Below are positions 1-10,466 of a DNA stretch of 64,000 bases, piece after piece. This stretch comes from Halictus rubicundus (lineage: Eukaryota; Arthropoda; Insecta; Hymenoptera; Halictidae). The translations under genes were made by a program, and so were the position numbers. The stretch covers positions 5,035,411 to 5,099,410 of the forward strand of contig NC_135161.1 of the NCBI RefSeq assembly GCF_050948215.1, given 5' to 3'. Position 1 is the first letter of the stretch, and each line of letters begins with the position of its first letter. Below the pieces are notes generated by a model that searched no databases, had not been told where the DNA came from, and worked only from the letters and a program-made list of their open reading frames with translations.

Positions 1-420
1 ACATCTGCAAGTTATTGTGATTTCTTAAAAAATCATTTGCCTGCGCTTTTGGAAGATGTGCCACTGCACGTTAGAAGAGAAATGTGGTTCCAACAAGACG
101 GCGCCCCTCCACATTTTGCAATCATCACCAGGCAATTTTTGAACGAAAAATTTGGGAACAAATGGATAGGTCGTGGGGGACCTCGTCAATGGCCTCCTCG
201 ATCCTCCGATCTAACACCATTAGATTTTTTCTTATGGGAATATGTAAAGGACAAAGTTGTGTTTGAACCACCGACGACAAAAGAGGATATGAAACAAAGA
301 ATACGTGACGCTTGCGCTTCAGTGACTCCCGAAATGTTAAAAAATGTTAGAACAACTTTGATGTTTCGAGTAAATAAATGTTTACAAGCCCGTGGTGGAC
401 ATTTTGAACATTTAATTTAA
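1..420 (+). CDS. partial mariner-like transposase, C-terminal part
   Basis: The frame is open from base 1 to a TAA at 418-420, so the gene enters from outside the window and 139 codons of its 3' part are visible. It would encode the catalytic domain of a Tc1/mariner (IS630) superfamily transposase, which cuts and pastes its own element in the nucleus. The second catalytic Asp is in QQDGAPPHF (codon 33) and the third is in SSDLTPLDFFLW (codon 75), 41 residues apart, so the triad has DD41D-type spacing rather than DD34D. The C-terminus ARGGHFEHLI is typical of this group. The first Asp lies upstream of the window. No stop or frameshift is seen in the visible part, so this may be the 3' end of an intact gene. 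The family is clear; the subgroup is inferred from spacing only. Confidence 0.85.
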   Translation, partial: TSASYCDFLKNHLPALLEDVPLHVRREMWFQQDGAPPHFAIITRQFLNEKFGNKWIGRGGPRQWPPRSSDLTPLDFFLWEYVKDKVVFEPPTTKEDMKQRIRDACASVTPEMLKNVRTTLMFRVNKCLQARGGHFEHLI

Positions 421-805
421 AGTACATTTTATTTCTTCACGAATAAGCAAAGGACTCAAGCGCGTATAATTCCATAACGCTATTTCCGAGCGCTTCAAGT
501 ACCTACAACTCGAAACTTCAAACTGTTATATCTCATCATGGAAGTATCTGACAAAAAAATGTTTCAGACAAAATTGACTTGTTTTTTCCGGTAGAATTTA
601 AATATGTAACATTTTATAGGGGGTTCCATTTAAAATTACAAAGGTACCTTCCCTCCCCCGTTAAAGGGGAAGGGAGGCCACTTCATGTTTATGTAGTCAG
701 AAAGGCCCTTCAGTCCCATGCAATTTAAGACTAAGAACTTTAAAATCGATGGCATAGTTTTCGAGATATTGAGCTGTTCAGAGTTATGTGGGCCACCCTG
801 TATAT
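1..805 (+). mobile_element. mariner-like element, 3' part
   Basis: The transposase tail is followed by about 385 bp of noncoding sequence that ends with GGCCACCCTGTATA. That is the usual right end of insect elements whose terminal repeats begin CAGGGTG. The left end is outside the window. Confidence 0.6.
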
Positions 806-875
806 AGAAGGGAAATATTCTAGGTCGGAAGAAATGTTTCGTTTCCAAGTTAAAATGGCGTCGAGTGCAAAGGGT

Positions 876-1043
876 TAACACTTTCTTATAAAGAATGACC
901 AACTGCATGGATTGATGCATTAAAAAGTATATAATTCCATTAAAAAAAACGAAGTTATGCCCCACACGTCACTATTCAACTCTTATCTGGAACATTTTTC
1001 GGTAGAACGAACAGCAGCGAAGAAATCAAGATGGCACCCTGTA
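876..1043 (+). mobile_element. 3' terminal remnant of a second mariner-like element
   Basis: This stretch aligns by eye with the right-hand terminal repeat of the element at 28549-29356. Shared words include the TAAAGAATG block, the AAGTATATAATTCCATT block and AGCGAAGAAATCAAGATG. It ends in GCACCCTGTA. The coding part is absent. The TTAACCCTTTGCACTCGA motif is seen on the minus strand just left of it and is shared with other TTAA elements. Confidence 0.6.
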
Positions 1044-1200
1044 TGTCAACAACACGAGCCGTGTTGTGTTTACACTTCCGAGCGTTCAAGGCCTCTCGAG
1101 CTTCGTGGCACGGGGTACACCGCGCGGTAGTGGGGATAATTCCGCGACGTTTATCGTCCAGGCCTCGGCGACATATATACAGAAATCACTATATTTAGCA
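1044..1200 (-). repeat. 145-bp family, dispersed copy
   Basis: The stretch contains GTGTTTACACT, the GTAGTGGGGATAATTCCGCG block and CTCGGCGACATATAT. These are the core words of the 145-bp repeats arrayed at 15.4-16.1 kb, in the same orientation. It is a single copy abutting a transposon end. Confidence 0.8.
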
Positions 1201-2466
1201 TTCCTCGCCCGAGGTAAGGGTAATTCCCACTTTAACGGGTCTTCGGCTTTTCCCATCGCTACGGACGTAACCCGAGATCGAATGCTCGAATGCTCAACGG
1301 CTCTGCGACGCATGGGAGTCCCGTGCTCGCGGAAACAGATTACCCAATTACGATTAATTAACATTCTCGTTGTGCGTGCGCTCGCATCCGAGGCGAGCCA
1401 GGAGTCGTTGGCTCGCGATCGATCCGGTAATCGTTCCACTCTAATTAACGACGCAACACCGCGCGCGCCGTCTCTGGGTTCTCCCGGGGGGGAAGTAACC
1501 AGAAGGGGGTGGGTATGGTTCTAGGTGTATCATAGCGCGGCATTTCATCGGCCGGCCGATAAATCAACGCTTCCTTGTTACGGTGTCTCGGATAATTGAA
1601 CGTCCGACGCGGTTTGATGGAAACGCGGCCGTAGAACGTCGAGGAGGAAGCGCCGACGATCACGAGAGAGATGCGTGCTCTCGATCCATGCTCCGTTTAA
1701 CATTCGAAAAAAAAAAACACCTCGCCTCGCCTCGCCTCGTCGCAGGAATTCGTTCATTAACCGAGGATAACAAGTCTAATTGCGAGCATCGACGGAAGCA
1801 CCGAGAAGCCTCTTCTTCCCCCGTTCCCTCTCGCGGAACAAAGAGCTTTCGATGGAAATGCGCGTGATCCGAAAGACGGAATTCTGTTTTAGATTCTTCA
1901 CGCGTTTAGAAGGATACAAGGTGGTTCGATTTCTCCACGGATGCGTTGCAATTGAATGTCTCGGGAGTTTTTCCAGAGATCCTCTTTGAGAAGAGCTTCC
2001 TCGCCGGACAGTAAACTCGAGGATGCGTTGCTGGCGATGAACGATGGTCCGCGGCACGGAGGAGATAATCCACGAGAGAGGAGCAACGACAATCGGTCGT
2101 GGGACGCAGACCTGGAGGGGACAGGATATGGGTGTGTCTGGCAAATATGCTGGATGACGTACGCCGACACCTCTGCGTGCTCTTTGGCAGCGGCGCCGAC
2201 ACGCTGTCTTAACGAGATCGTCAACCTGTTTTACGAGGGACGCGTCTTCGATTGCCTCGACCCTCGGTCTTTGAACCTGCCAGCGATGCCCGAGAGTCCC
2301 ATCGAACCGATAGAACTTCGAACCGAAGAGATTTCTCAAAATGGCTTAGCTTTTGGCATGACGGGGGAACCTTGTGTAAAATGAAATTTTTCAGCATTTC
2401 TTTTTTTTTTTTTAATCGGTAGGAAATTTCCTCAGGAATACGATAAAAAAGGTTAGAAAGTGATCG
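1201..2466. other. unique CpG-rich DNA, no gene recognised
   Basis: Open frames overlap on both strands with no recognisable protein, as expected for GC-rich noncoding DNA. It contains a short CTCGC pentamer run near 1724-1740. I see no domain, splice structure or RNA gene here. Confidence 0.5.
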
Positions 2467-2469
2467 GTA

Positions 2470-2825
2470 GACTGCGGATCTTTATGCAAAATAAAAAATA
2501 TTTGCATTGATTGCAAGTCACAGGAGCGAAATAAAAATTCCTTTCCTCTTTTAATCATTTTATTAAACTAAAACCAATACGCTGGTGCCCTTGACCAGTT
2601 AACTGCGGAGTTTAATTTGAAGAATTCCTCACCGGATTATAAATTATATAATGCCGCTATTATAAATTTTACGAAAAAAGTGAAGCAAAATGAGAAATTA
2701 CATTTTTATTCGATAAGAACTCAACAATTCATTAACGTTAACCGCACCGCAATAGAGTTTTGGATTGACGTGTATACACGTCGAACGCAGTTAATTTTTG
2801 TCATAAATGCATAAAATTCACAGTC
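2470..2825. mobile_element. 356-bp MITE-like element (GACTG ends)
   Basis: The left end GACTGCGGATCTTTATGC and the reverse complement of the right end, GACTGTGAATTTTATGC, form an imperfect inverted repeat of about 20-28 bp. A TA lies outside each end (2468-2469 and 2826-2827). The interior is AT-rich and has no transposase. The same ends flank the longer element at 19533-20450. Confidence 0.65.
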
Positions 2826-3239
2826 TAGTGATCAGAGATGTTCTTGTATGTTATTTTCAAAATAAAGCGAACGGTTGTATTGGGCGCAGCGGCTCAGGTA
2901 GTTGAGCTCTTGTCGGAAAGGCTCGTGCTTCTCGAAAAGAAAAAAAAAACCGCTAAAGTACGACTTTTTGAGGAAGAGCAAGATCTGTTCCTTGCCCCTG
3001 CAATCGTAGATTAGCAAAAAACCGCGGTAAGCTAAAATGAATTAAGATTTTTTCATGATCTACAAACATGTAACGTGTTTTCCACGTTACTCAAATTTTT
3101 AACGCATTTTTCTCGGAACACAAAATTTCGCACGCCGTGCAAAGTAGCTCAAAAACTGATTGCTCGATCTTTATGAAACTTGGTGTATATATTCTATAAA
3201 TAATTGGCCACAACAGGGCGAGCTCCGAATTTTTAATTT

Positions 3240-3545
3240 TTAATTTAAAACATTGTTATTAACAGAAAATCCGTTTCTTTTTCCAAAATTCGCCAGTTTT
3301 GCAATTTTGCAAATTTTAATAAAAGAAGAATGTCATGTTGTGCGTATTTGCATAAACTAACGAGTCCATTTTGATTTTTTTGTTTCAGATCATTTTCAAG
3401 CCGCCATTGCACCATTGATATTAACGATTAAAATCTATGAAAAATATTTTTGTTTACATTATAACGTTAATAAATGATACCTCAAATTTTAAAACAATCT
3501 ACGCACTAGATTTTTCAATAAAAATTTTTGAAAAACAGACCATTT
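3240..3545 (+). repeat. dispersed repeat shared with 41.6-41.9 kb
   Basis: The sequence matches the reverse complement of 41578-41910. The clearest shared block is GCACCATTGATATTAACGAT followed by AAAATCTAT, and the TTTGCATAAACTAACG block is also shared. Short open frames in both copies give similar peptides (TSNFK, IYAL), but nothing identifies them as coding. Confidence 0.65.
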
Positions 3546-3599
3546 ATACAAGGTTCTCCCTTAAGCTCGTTATTGGACCGTTCTTTAAATCAATCATTG

Positions 3600-4140
3600 G
3601 TGAAGTCATTTCAGAGATGTGAAGGTCACCTTTGTTTTTTTAAATAGAATACTATGTTTTGGTACCTATTTTCTGATAGCGGCTATTGAGACGAATCCAA
3701 CGAGGTGCAATATTAAGGTCTTTGAAGGTCAGCAAAGGTCATTTGACGAAAAAGGCGAAATAAACTTGCTGCAATCTTCTTATCACGGATCGAGTAGTAT
3801 TTCTTATCACTTCAGCACTTATCGAATCACATGCTGTAACAATTTATTGTACAAATGTATTCAATTGTACGGTAAGTAAGGTGAGAACGTTGAGGACATC
3901 TTTCAGCGTAATTGTTAAACCTGGCAGGACATAAATATAACAATGGTAAGATCAGTAGCCAAATCTGATTAGTTAAAACCTGATAAATTTTTTGCCAAAT
4001 AGACTTTTCTGACCTTCAAAGACCTTAATGTTGTACCTCGTTGGATTCGTCTCAATAGCCGGTATTAGAAAAAGGGTTCCAAATCATAGCATTCTATTTT
4101 AAAAAAAGAATGGTGACATCTCTGAAACGACTCTACCAAG
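3600..4140. mobile_element. 540-bp inverted-repeat element
   Basis: Bases from about 3605 to 3745 are inverted at about 4005-4135. The clearest shared block is ATTGAGACGAATCCAACGAG, followed in both arms by AAGGTCTTTGAAGGTC. The loop is about 260 bp. No coding sequence or sure target duplication is seen. A related GAAGGTCACCTT motif occurs in the elements at 42.0 and 54.6 kb. Confidence 0.6.
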
Positions 4141-4254
4141 GAAAAAAAGATTAACGCCGTATTACAGCTCCTGTTGTCCCATTCATTTTTTTCGAAAACT
4201 TTTCTGCTGCTATCATACTTTCGCAGTTATTGCAGGTGGCAATAGTTACTGCCT

Positions 4255-4415
4255 CACACTACATATATTACAAAATATCTGCATAATAAGCCCTTCCAAA
4301 GCGAAAAATATTTTCATACAAGTGAACATGAAAACTTTCCTCCCGTGAAACCATGTTTCGTCTATTTTTGTCGGTAACATGGTCGCTCTACCTTACCGCG
4401 AATCTACAGAGTATC
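4255..4415 (-). repeat. dispersed 300-bp repeat family R, copy 1
   Basis: It contains the reverse complement of the family words GCGATAAGGTAGAGTGAC and TACCGACAAAAATAG. Other copies are at 7.1, 26.4-26.7, 39.8, 40.0 and 47.8 kb. No terminal repeats or coding sequence are seen in any copy. Confidence 0.65.
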
Positions 4416-4591
4416 GGCTCTTAACCCTTTGCACTATTTTCATTCTAAAACTAAATTTTTCTTCCGTCTTAGAATATTTTCATTTTATTCACACGAAACT
4501 GATTCGATTTCCACATATAATATTTAAATGTTTACTAATCTATTGAATACAAATTTTGTAATGTAACAAATATTTTGTGATATTTTTTGTA

Positions 4592-5015
4592 TTAGGACCT
4601 TGAAAATGTCTACTTTTGTGCCAAATAAAGTGTATTTGCGGGGAATTTTATTGCACTACTTTATTCAAAAGAAATCTGTAGCTGAAGCACATAGAATTCT
4701 TGTTGAGACTTATGGTGACAATGCTTTGTCGGATACGACATGCAGAGACTGGTTTCGACGCTTCAAAAATAATGATTTTGAACTTGAGGATAAAGAACGT
4801 TTTGGCGCACCGAAAAAATTTGAAGACGAAAAGTTGGAGGAATTACTCGATCAAGACCGATGTCAGACGCTAGCAGAACTTGGAAAAACATTACAAGTAG
4901 ATGAGTCAACTGTTTCATAACGTTTAAAAGTTTTAGGAATGATCCAGAAGCAAGGACATTGGGTAAAAGCTTTTATTTTGTAAAAGAAACAGCGAGAACT
5001 TATTCAAGGTCCTAA
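4592..5015 (+). mobile_element. deleted mariner, 424 bp
   Basis: The perfect inverted ends TTAGGACCTTGAA and TTCAAGGTCCTAA are each followed outward by TA (4590-4591 and 5016-5017), the Tc1/mariner target duplication. Between them is the N-terminal quarter of a mariner transposase. The element lacks the catalytic domain and almost all 5' untranslated sequence. Confidence 0.8.
4606..5000 (+). pseudogene. mariner transposase, N-terminal fragment
   Basis: The ATG at 4606 opens a frame of about 104 codons ending at a TAA (4918-4920). It reads on afterwards in the same frame as RLKVLGMIQKQGHWV, then hits another stop. The protein shows the paired helix-turn-helix DNA-binding region of mariner transposases (the part also found in human SETMAR): FIQKKSVAEAHR, then DTTCRDWFRRFKNNDFELED. 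Full-length mariner proteins are about 345 residues, so the DDD catalytic domain is wholly missing. The ATG lies two bases inside the left terminal repeat, which is unusual because mariners normally have over 100 bp of leader. It cannot encode active transposase, although it could in principle have made a DNA-binding fragment before the stops arose. Confidence 0.85.
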
Positions 5016-5088
5016 TAATTTCCTTGAAATATTGCCAGAACAATTTCTAGTGGTGCTACGGCGTCACCACTCGAGTGTTAGGGGTTAA

Positions 5089-5560
5089 TTTTCGCGAAAA
5101 TTCGAAGATCGAGCGAGAACAGTTTTTCGGCCGACTTCTTCGAGGAAATAGTACGAGGGCGCGCGATGTTTATCTGATCGAATCGATTTCTCCGCCGTCA
5201 AATATTTAGCCGAACGTGAAATCGAGGAAGTATTAGCCCGGCAGTGGCGCGGTAATTAAAGCCGACCGGAACAATGACCATTGTCCGAAACGCGATAAAA
5301 GATTGGCCGCCGGTGTATCGGGCACAATGCCGCTCCTTGTTATCGACGTATCCTCCTTTCTGGACCTCACACGGAGCTTCGCCAGCAGCTAGGACTCGGG
5401 TACTCGAGCGTGACTATACTTATTGCCTGGTTCTGCGCGAGTCTCGGAGCCTCCGCGCCGATGGAAAACGCTTCGTTCGCGCGGATCCGGAGGATGAAGA
5501 TCGCGAGCAACTGCAATCGGGATTGTTAGAAAAATCGAAGTAAGCAAACGGTCGAGGCAG
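5089..5560. other. GC-rich unique DNA, nothing recognised
   Basis: An 89-codon open frame at 5274-5543 shows no domain, signal or homology I recognise. I regard it as chance in CpG-rich DNA. Confidence 0.4.
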
Positions 5561-5564
5561 GCCA

Positions 5565-5812
5565 TGTGTTTTTTGTCAGCGCGTTGCCCCTCCCTAAGGG
5601 AAAGTCCTTTAGCTTGGGGGTGTCATAAACAAAGAGGCATACTTGTCGAAGGCGTTCTCACAGCTGAGGATTTTTGGGACAGCAGGACATTCTTGTTCTG
5701 ACTGTCGTCGTATACGGTTGTCGTGAATAAAGATTGTTAGTATTTTGCAATACGCCCACGTTTATTTAATTTAACTATATCGTGTTGTCCATCCTCTCGG
5801 TATTTCTTACAG
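5565..5812 (+). repeat. possible solo LTR
   Basis: The stretch begins near TGTGTTTTTTGTC, has an AATAAA signal followed by a T-rich end, and finishes TTTCTTACA. This TG...CA architecture resembles a retrotransposon LTR. An ATG GATTCG start a little downstream runs only 12 codons. There is no primer-binding site or polymerase that I can recognise, so this is a weak call. Confidence 0.25.
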
Positions 5813-6119
5813 GATCGAAGCTCTACCATAACAATTTTCCCGAAAAATTCTTCTCAGCGACCTGGTCCACTGTTTCCGTGCCAAACAGCGTCATGGATTC
5901 GACGACTCCAGAGGGTTATTTCATCCCTTAAGTAGTCACGTGACTTTTGCAGAGCCAGCAGGTCGGTAACTGCTGCATAATTTCTGTTCACAGCCTTCAG
6001 ACACTGACTCAAGATTAGTGTTCCTTCTCGAGAAATTTTATAATCGATTATTTCTCATTTCTCGAGAAATTTCAGTATTTCTCGAGAAATTTAAATGTAG
6101 GAAAATTCTTATGAATCTC

Positions 6120-6736
6120 ATTTATTTTATAACATACAAATTCTTACATTCTTATTTAAAGCTTTAGAAAAACTGACTACTGAATTGAGTAATGAGTTTC
6201 TTGTTGTTATTAAAGAAGAAATATCTAAAAGAAGAGACAAGATTGTTGTATCCCTTGTAAAATATTTGCATAATCCAGAATCTCTGCAACAAGATTCAGA
6301 AGATACATTTTTTTTATTTAACATCTAAGGCAAAACAAATTCTAAGCAGACTTTTTGGAAAATATGACAATGATTCTTATGAAAATAGTGAAAAACTTTC
6401 AGATTCTCAGAACGAGGAACTATCACTGGAAAAACAGTTAGAATTAGAAATTGCAGATAGCCTTCAAGAATTTAGTGTCAAGAGTTTAGCGGCAGAAGAA
6501 AATAAATTCCGGACTCTAACAAAGGAATTCCAAATTTTTGAGTCCACTGAAAAAAGGACACCCAATCTTCAGCAACTTTTGGATGTTCTGTACACGATAA
6601 AGCCAACATCCACACAAAATGAAAGAAATTTTTCTACGGCTACAGATTTTGTTACAAGAAAAAAAAAAGTATATTGTCTGATTCTACATTAGACGCATTA
6701 TGCTTCTTAAGAAGCCATTTCAAAACAAAAGCGTAA
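6120..6736 (+). pseudogene. hAT-family transposase, C-terminal remnant
   Basis: Three frames must be joined to read it. The first is about 6120-6328 (KALEKLTTELSNEFLVVIKE) and ends in a stop. The second is about 6319-6665 (SKAKQILSRLFGKY ... TIKPTSTQNERNFSTAT). The third follows the run of A near 6660 and reads SDSTLDALCFLRSHFKTKA to TAA at 6734-6736. The block with TS, NERNFS and LCFLRSHF is the hAT C-terminal dimerisation region (consensus P.TS...ERxFS...LR..F). Two frameshifts and the missing BED zinc finger and RNase H core make it dead. No terminal repeats were found around it. Confidence 0.75.
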
Positions 6737-6777
6737 TGTTTCACTTTATAAAAGTTTGGTAAAAGTTTCCCAATATA

Positions 6778-7130
6778 CAGTAAGGAGCAAAACTGAGTCC
6801 ACACTATTCGAAGCAACATAACTTTTTCAAAATTAGATCAAATGACTTGAAAGTTATTGAGAAGTTAGAAGGATTAGTTTATTAGACGAGGTGTAAAAAA
6901 TTTTCGAAAAAAATTTGAATTGGTCGGAATCGCAAAAGAAATAGTAAAAGTTGGTTTTTTCAGCTTTTTTATCTGAGCCTGTATTGAAAATTTAAAGAAT
7001 GTGTTCGATTCGCTCGAATAAATTATATCCATGCTGAAAATTTCACCGACATTGGTTAATTCGTTTACGAGTTATAAACGATTAAAAGTGGGAAAATTGC
7101 CATTTTTCACGATTTTCGACTTAAAATCGC
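6778..7130. mobile_element. Tc1-type terminal sequence, solo
   Basis: TA then CAGTAAGGAGCAAAACTGA matches the 5' end of the Tc1 element at 60958-62508 over about 19 bases. The following sequence instead resembles, on the minus strand, the diverged modules at 21985-23060 (AGGCTCAGATAAAAAAG, TAAATTTTCAATACAGG). No transposase is present, so it looks like one end of a non-autonomous relative. Confidence 0.55.
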
Positions 7131-7142
7131 ACTTTTAGTCTT

Positions 7143-7205
7143 CACCTATTTTTGTCGGTAACCTGGTCACTCTACCTTATCGCGAATCAACGGAGTCTTG
7201 GCTAA
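7143..7205 (-). repeat. repeat family R, fragment
   Basis: Only the TATTTTTGTCGGTAACCTGG and CTCTACCTTATCGCGAATC end of the family is present. Confidence 0.6.
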
Positions 7206-9208
7206 CACGTTAACTGTCCAGCCTGTTTTAAGTGACTGTTAAGTGACTCGGCCGTGTTAAGGAATGACTTTTAAAAAATCCACACCTCTGTTTACGTTGT
7301 TTCAATAAATTACTTTGACTTTTTTATATTACACTCTTTTTCTTAAAATATTGTGACTGAGCGAAAACCGATGTCCCCTCAAGCGAAATCTTTAGTCTCG
7401 CATTCGGTATGCGAGGGCGGACACACGCGGTGGTGTAACATGAACCTAAAATCTTAGCACTTAGCGTGTTAACTCGTCTCCCTCTAATGCCGATAGCTAA
7501 TTGCTTGGGCAAGGAAGACGGCAGTTCAGAGTTCACCTGGATGGCCCGTTGAATTTTCAAAGATCGATTTCATCCCCTAGATCGGAAGGTCTATCGACGC
7601 AACGGATTTACGCCGAGTTTCGAGAAAGGAGCCATAATCGAGAAAGGAGGCGTGGTCATCGGGTCCCGGGTGGATCGTTCGCGTCGATTTTTCGCGCGTC
7701 TCGATCTCGTTTCGTGGCGGAATGGAATCGAATCGAACTCTCGCAGCGAGATCGCAGAAGCATTAGGAGCTCTCGAATAATACGGGGAACTCGGTTCTCG
7801 ATATCGGCGAAGTGGGCCAGCTTGTATTGATAAGAGAGGATGTCGAGATTAATGGACGGATTCGAGAAGGAGTGCGGGCCGGGCCGGGCCGGGCCGGGCC
7901 GTGCGCGCGATGCGAATTGTGCGTGGAACCGGAGTAATGGATCGCGATACCATCGAGATCCCGGTCGCTTTTCTTCCACCGCGTAAATAAGATCGAGCGA
8001 TACGGGGATCTCGCGTAGCGGGGATCGACGAGCCTGTCTGACCCGGCCGATTGTCGATTTCATAAACTTTTCCCGGGGATCCGGTTACAAGGTTCCCCGA
8101 ACGAAAATAGAACGGGGGTGGGGGCAGAAAATCGAAACGGAGATCACGTCCGTTGAAACGACGCGATAAATCAGCAAGCAGGCCGGTTTATCCTGACCCA
8201 GAAATTACCGTGATTCCGATTCGGCGTTCGGCGTGTTCGGTTTCGTCGCGTGCCAGCCGGGGATCGATCTGTCGCCGCGGGATTCGGATCCATAGATCGT
8301 CCTCCTCGACGGAGACGACCCCCGGATACCGTGACAAGACGGCGTCCGACGACGGGGGACGTCGCGGACCATGGTACCGAGATCCCTTTCTTATTACCGT
8401 CGACGGATTCCGTGCCGGGTCTCGTTTTCCCATTGGGAATCGCCGATACGCCCTGGATCGAACCTTCGCCGAGCTCCCAGTCCGGTCATTATAATCTTCC
8501 TCGCGATCAGGATGCTACGACGGCAGCCGCCACCCACGCGGATTTTCGCGCGTTCCTCAATTCGCTTCATCAGGGTTTACGGCCGGCAAACTAGATGATT
8601 GCGGCGTGGCCCGCTTTCCTACATCATTCTGATTAGACCAGAAAGGGGCGGCTGATGTCATGACGACATCACCGCTCTAATTAATCCGAATTCAAAAATC
8701 TTCCAGAGAAAGAGAAAGAGAGATTAACCAGAGAAAACGTTCACAGAGCAAAGACCTTTCGCGAAGGGTTGACACTGTCCCAGGATAGCAGATCGTCTTC
8801 CCGGTAACTGTTCACGTAAATTGCGGTTTCGACGACTCGCCGAGAGAGGGAGAGAGAGAGAGAGAACTGGGAATTAATTAGCGATCCGATCCCGGGTTTG
8901 CTGTCCCGAGTTTGATTAGCCGGCGAACGGACGGGGAACGTCATCGCGCGGTTCGTTAAAGCCCCGCCGTTTCACCGCTTATCGTCTAAATACACGGAGA
9001 TCCGCGGTCTAATGATCACGCTTAGGCTATTCCGCGCCGTCACGAACCGTACCGCGGGATAACTCGCTAATCTAATTGAACCGTACCCGGTGAATTCGCT
9101 CTCGTGACACGGCTACTCGAAAAGCGAAGAGCGCTCGCCCTCAAAGAGCCAGGCGGCACAAGCAATTCAGAATCGTTTCAGAGCCGATACAAAACTGAAG
9201 ATGTACAA
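7206..9208. other. unique CpG-rich DNA with microsatellites
   Basis: Overlapping frames on both strands, none with a recognisable protein. It includes a GGGCC run (7876-7901) and a short GA run (8845-8863). The CpG richness and lack of repeats could mark a promoter or intron of a host gene, but I see no exon I can defend. Confidence 0.45.
7876..7901. repeat. GGGCC microsatellite
   Basis: Five tandem GGGCC units. Confidence 0.9.
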
Positions 9209-9299
9209 TACTCCCTTTGTCCCATAGTAATAGAGCAAGGGACCCAATTACCGCGGGGGTAATAATTACGGTGCGTATATTAATTATACTTCTTCTTAA

Positions 9300-9534
9300 C
9301 ACGTTGACTGCCATGTCACCCATATGTGGGTGACGGAATTATTTGTCCTGGTTTTAAAATGAATTTTTACGTTAATATATTCATTGCACCAAATTCAATT
9401 AGGATCTGTAAAATGCAAGAAAGCTGGAGGACTACTCAATATCATACATTTAATTTCTTTCAATTTTTATTTCATTAAATAACTTGCTTTAATTTTATGG
9501 AATTTTTGAGGTTTCTAGTTTGGCAGTCAAAGTG
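9300..9534 (+). mobile_element. TTAA MITE, family T1 copy 1
   Basis: TTAA at 9296-9299 and 9535-9538. The ends CACGTTGACTGCCA and CACTTTGACTGCCA (complement) differ at one base. It is 235 bp with no coding sequence. Two more copies, inverted, are at 35665-35874 and 40498-40732. The sequence CACCCATATGTGGGTG near the left end is a perfect 16-bp palindrome. Confidence 0.85.
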
Positions 9535-9736
9535 TTAAAGCGTAATGAATATTAAAAAAGAGATATTAAATTTTTTCATTAAAATTAGTTAATATAGATG
9601 TTATATATCTCTTTTTCAATATTCGTTGTTTTAAAAATAAGTGTAATTAATATAGGGAAAGTAATTGGTACCCCGACAATAATGGGGTCCCTTAACCTAG
9701 TAGCAGTTGATGAATTTAATTTGTCCCATAATAATA

Positions 9737-9858
9737 CAGCGACTTCTCTATATATGTCGCCAAGGCTTGGATGATAAACGTCGCGGAATTATCCCCACTA
9801 CCGCGGGGTATAACCAGTGAGGGACCGAGAGACCTCGGACGCCGAAGAGTGTAAACAT
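9737..9858 (+). repeat. 145-bp family, dispersed copy
   Basis: It begins TACAGCGACTTCTCTATAT and contains GGATGATAAACGTCGCGGAA and the GGGGTATAA block. It is nested in the Stowaway-like element. Confidence 0.8.
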
Positions 9859-10466
9859 AACATTTATTATAAAAAAACTAGATTAAATTAAACAATAAAT
9901 TAAAAATGTTACTCCTAATTTTTATTTTGAGCGTTCAGATAGCTTCTGGATTTTTCAATAATTTCGTTACTGCATTTTAAACTTGTAGGTAGGATCCCTT
10001 GGCTGCGAAGCTTTGCTTTCGCGCTATATGCGCGAGCTTAAAATGATTGGAACCATCGTTCTTCAAACTCTCTTTTTTTTCATCTTACTTTTATAATGGG
10101 TTGATATTCAACTGGAATAAAACAATTGCATTCTTTGCCATCAACGTCATCCGAAGGTCACGGCATACTAGGTCGTTGAATTCGTCGTGATACGAGCTAT
10201 AATATTATTAAGTCAAAAATACAAAGTGCCATTCAAAAGAGTGAAGGCGGCATTGACAATAATAAAAAAATTCTCAAACTTGTTTTAAACTTTCGTTTAA
10301 AATATTTTTTTGTCAGATTATCGCAAGTACCTGAAAATCGTGAAAAGCGTTACGTGGGCACCCTCTATAGCAATAAAAGCGTAAATTAGTCAAATTGATT
10401 CGCTCCGACAATCTAGTGTTAAATATTCACTTGCTGCTATTATTATGAGACAAAGGGAGTATAATA

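Larger units (their letters stand above)
4425..5084. mobile_element. TTAA-flanked MITE interrupted by a mariner
   Basis: TTAA occurs at 4421-4424 and 5085-5088. The ends CCCTTTGCACT and, on the other strand, CCCCTAACACT are imperfect inverted repeats. TTAA duplications are characteristic of piggyBac-type transposition. Without the inserted mariner the element would be about 235 bp, like the other TTAA elements in the window. Confidence 0.6.
9211..10459. mobile_element. Stowaway-like TIR element, copy 1 (1249 bp)
   Basis: Left end CTCCCTTTGTCCCATAGTAA and the complement of the right end CTCCCTTTGTCTCATAATAA form a terminal repeat of over 20 bp, with TA outside both ends (9209-9210, 10460-10461). 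The interior carries two other insertions (9300-9534 and about 9737-9858) but no recognisable transposase. Copy 2 at 36651-37792 shares both the ends and an internal block (TTATTTTGAGCGTTCAGATA). Confidence 0.75.
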
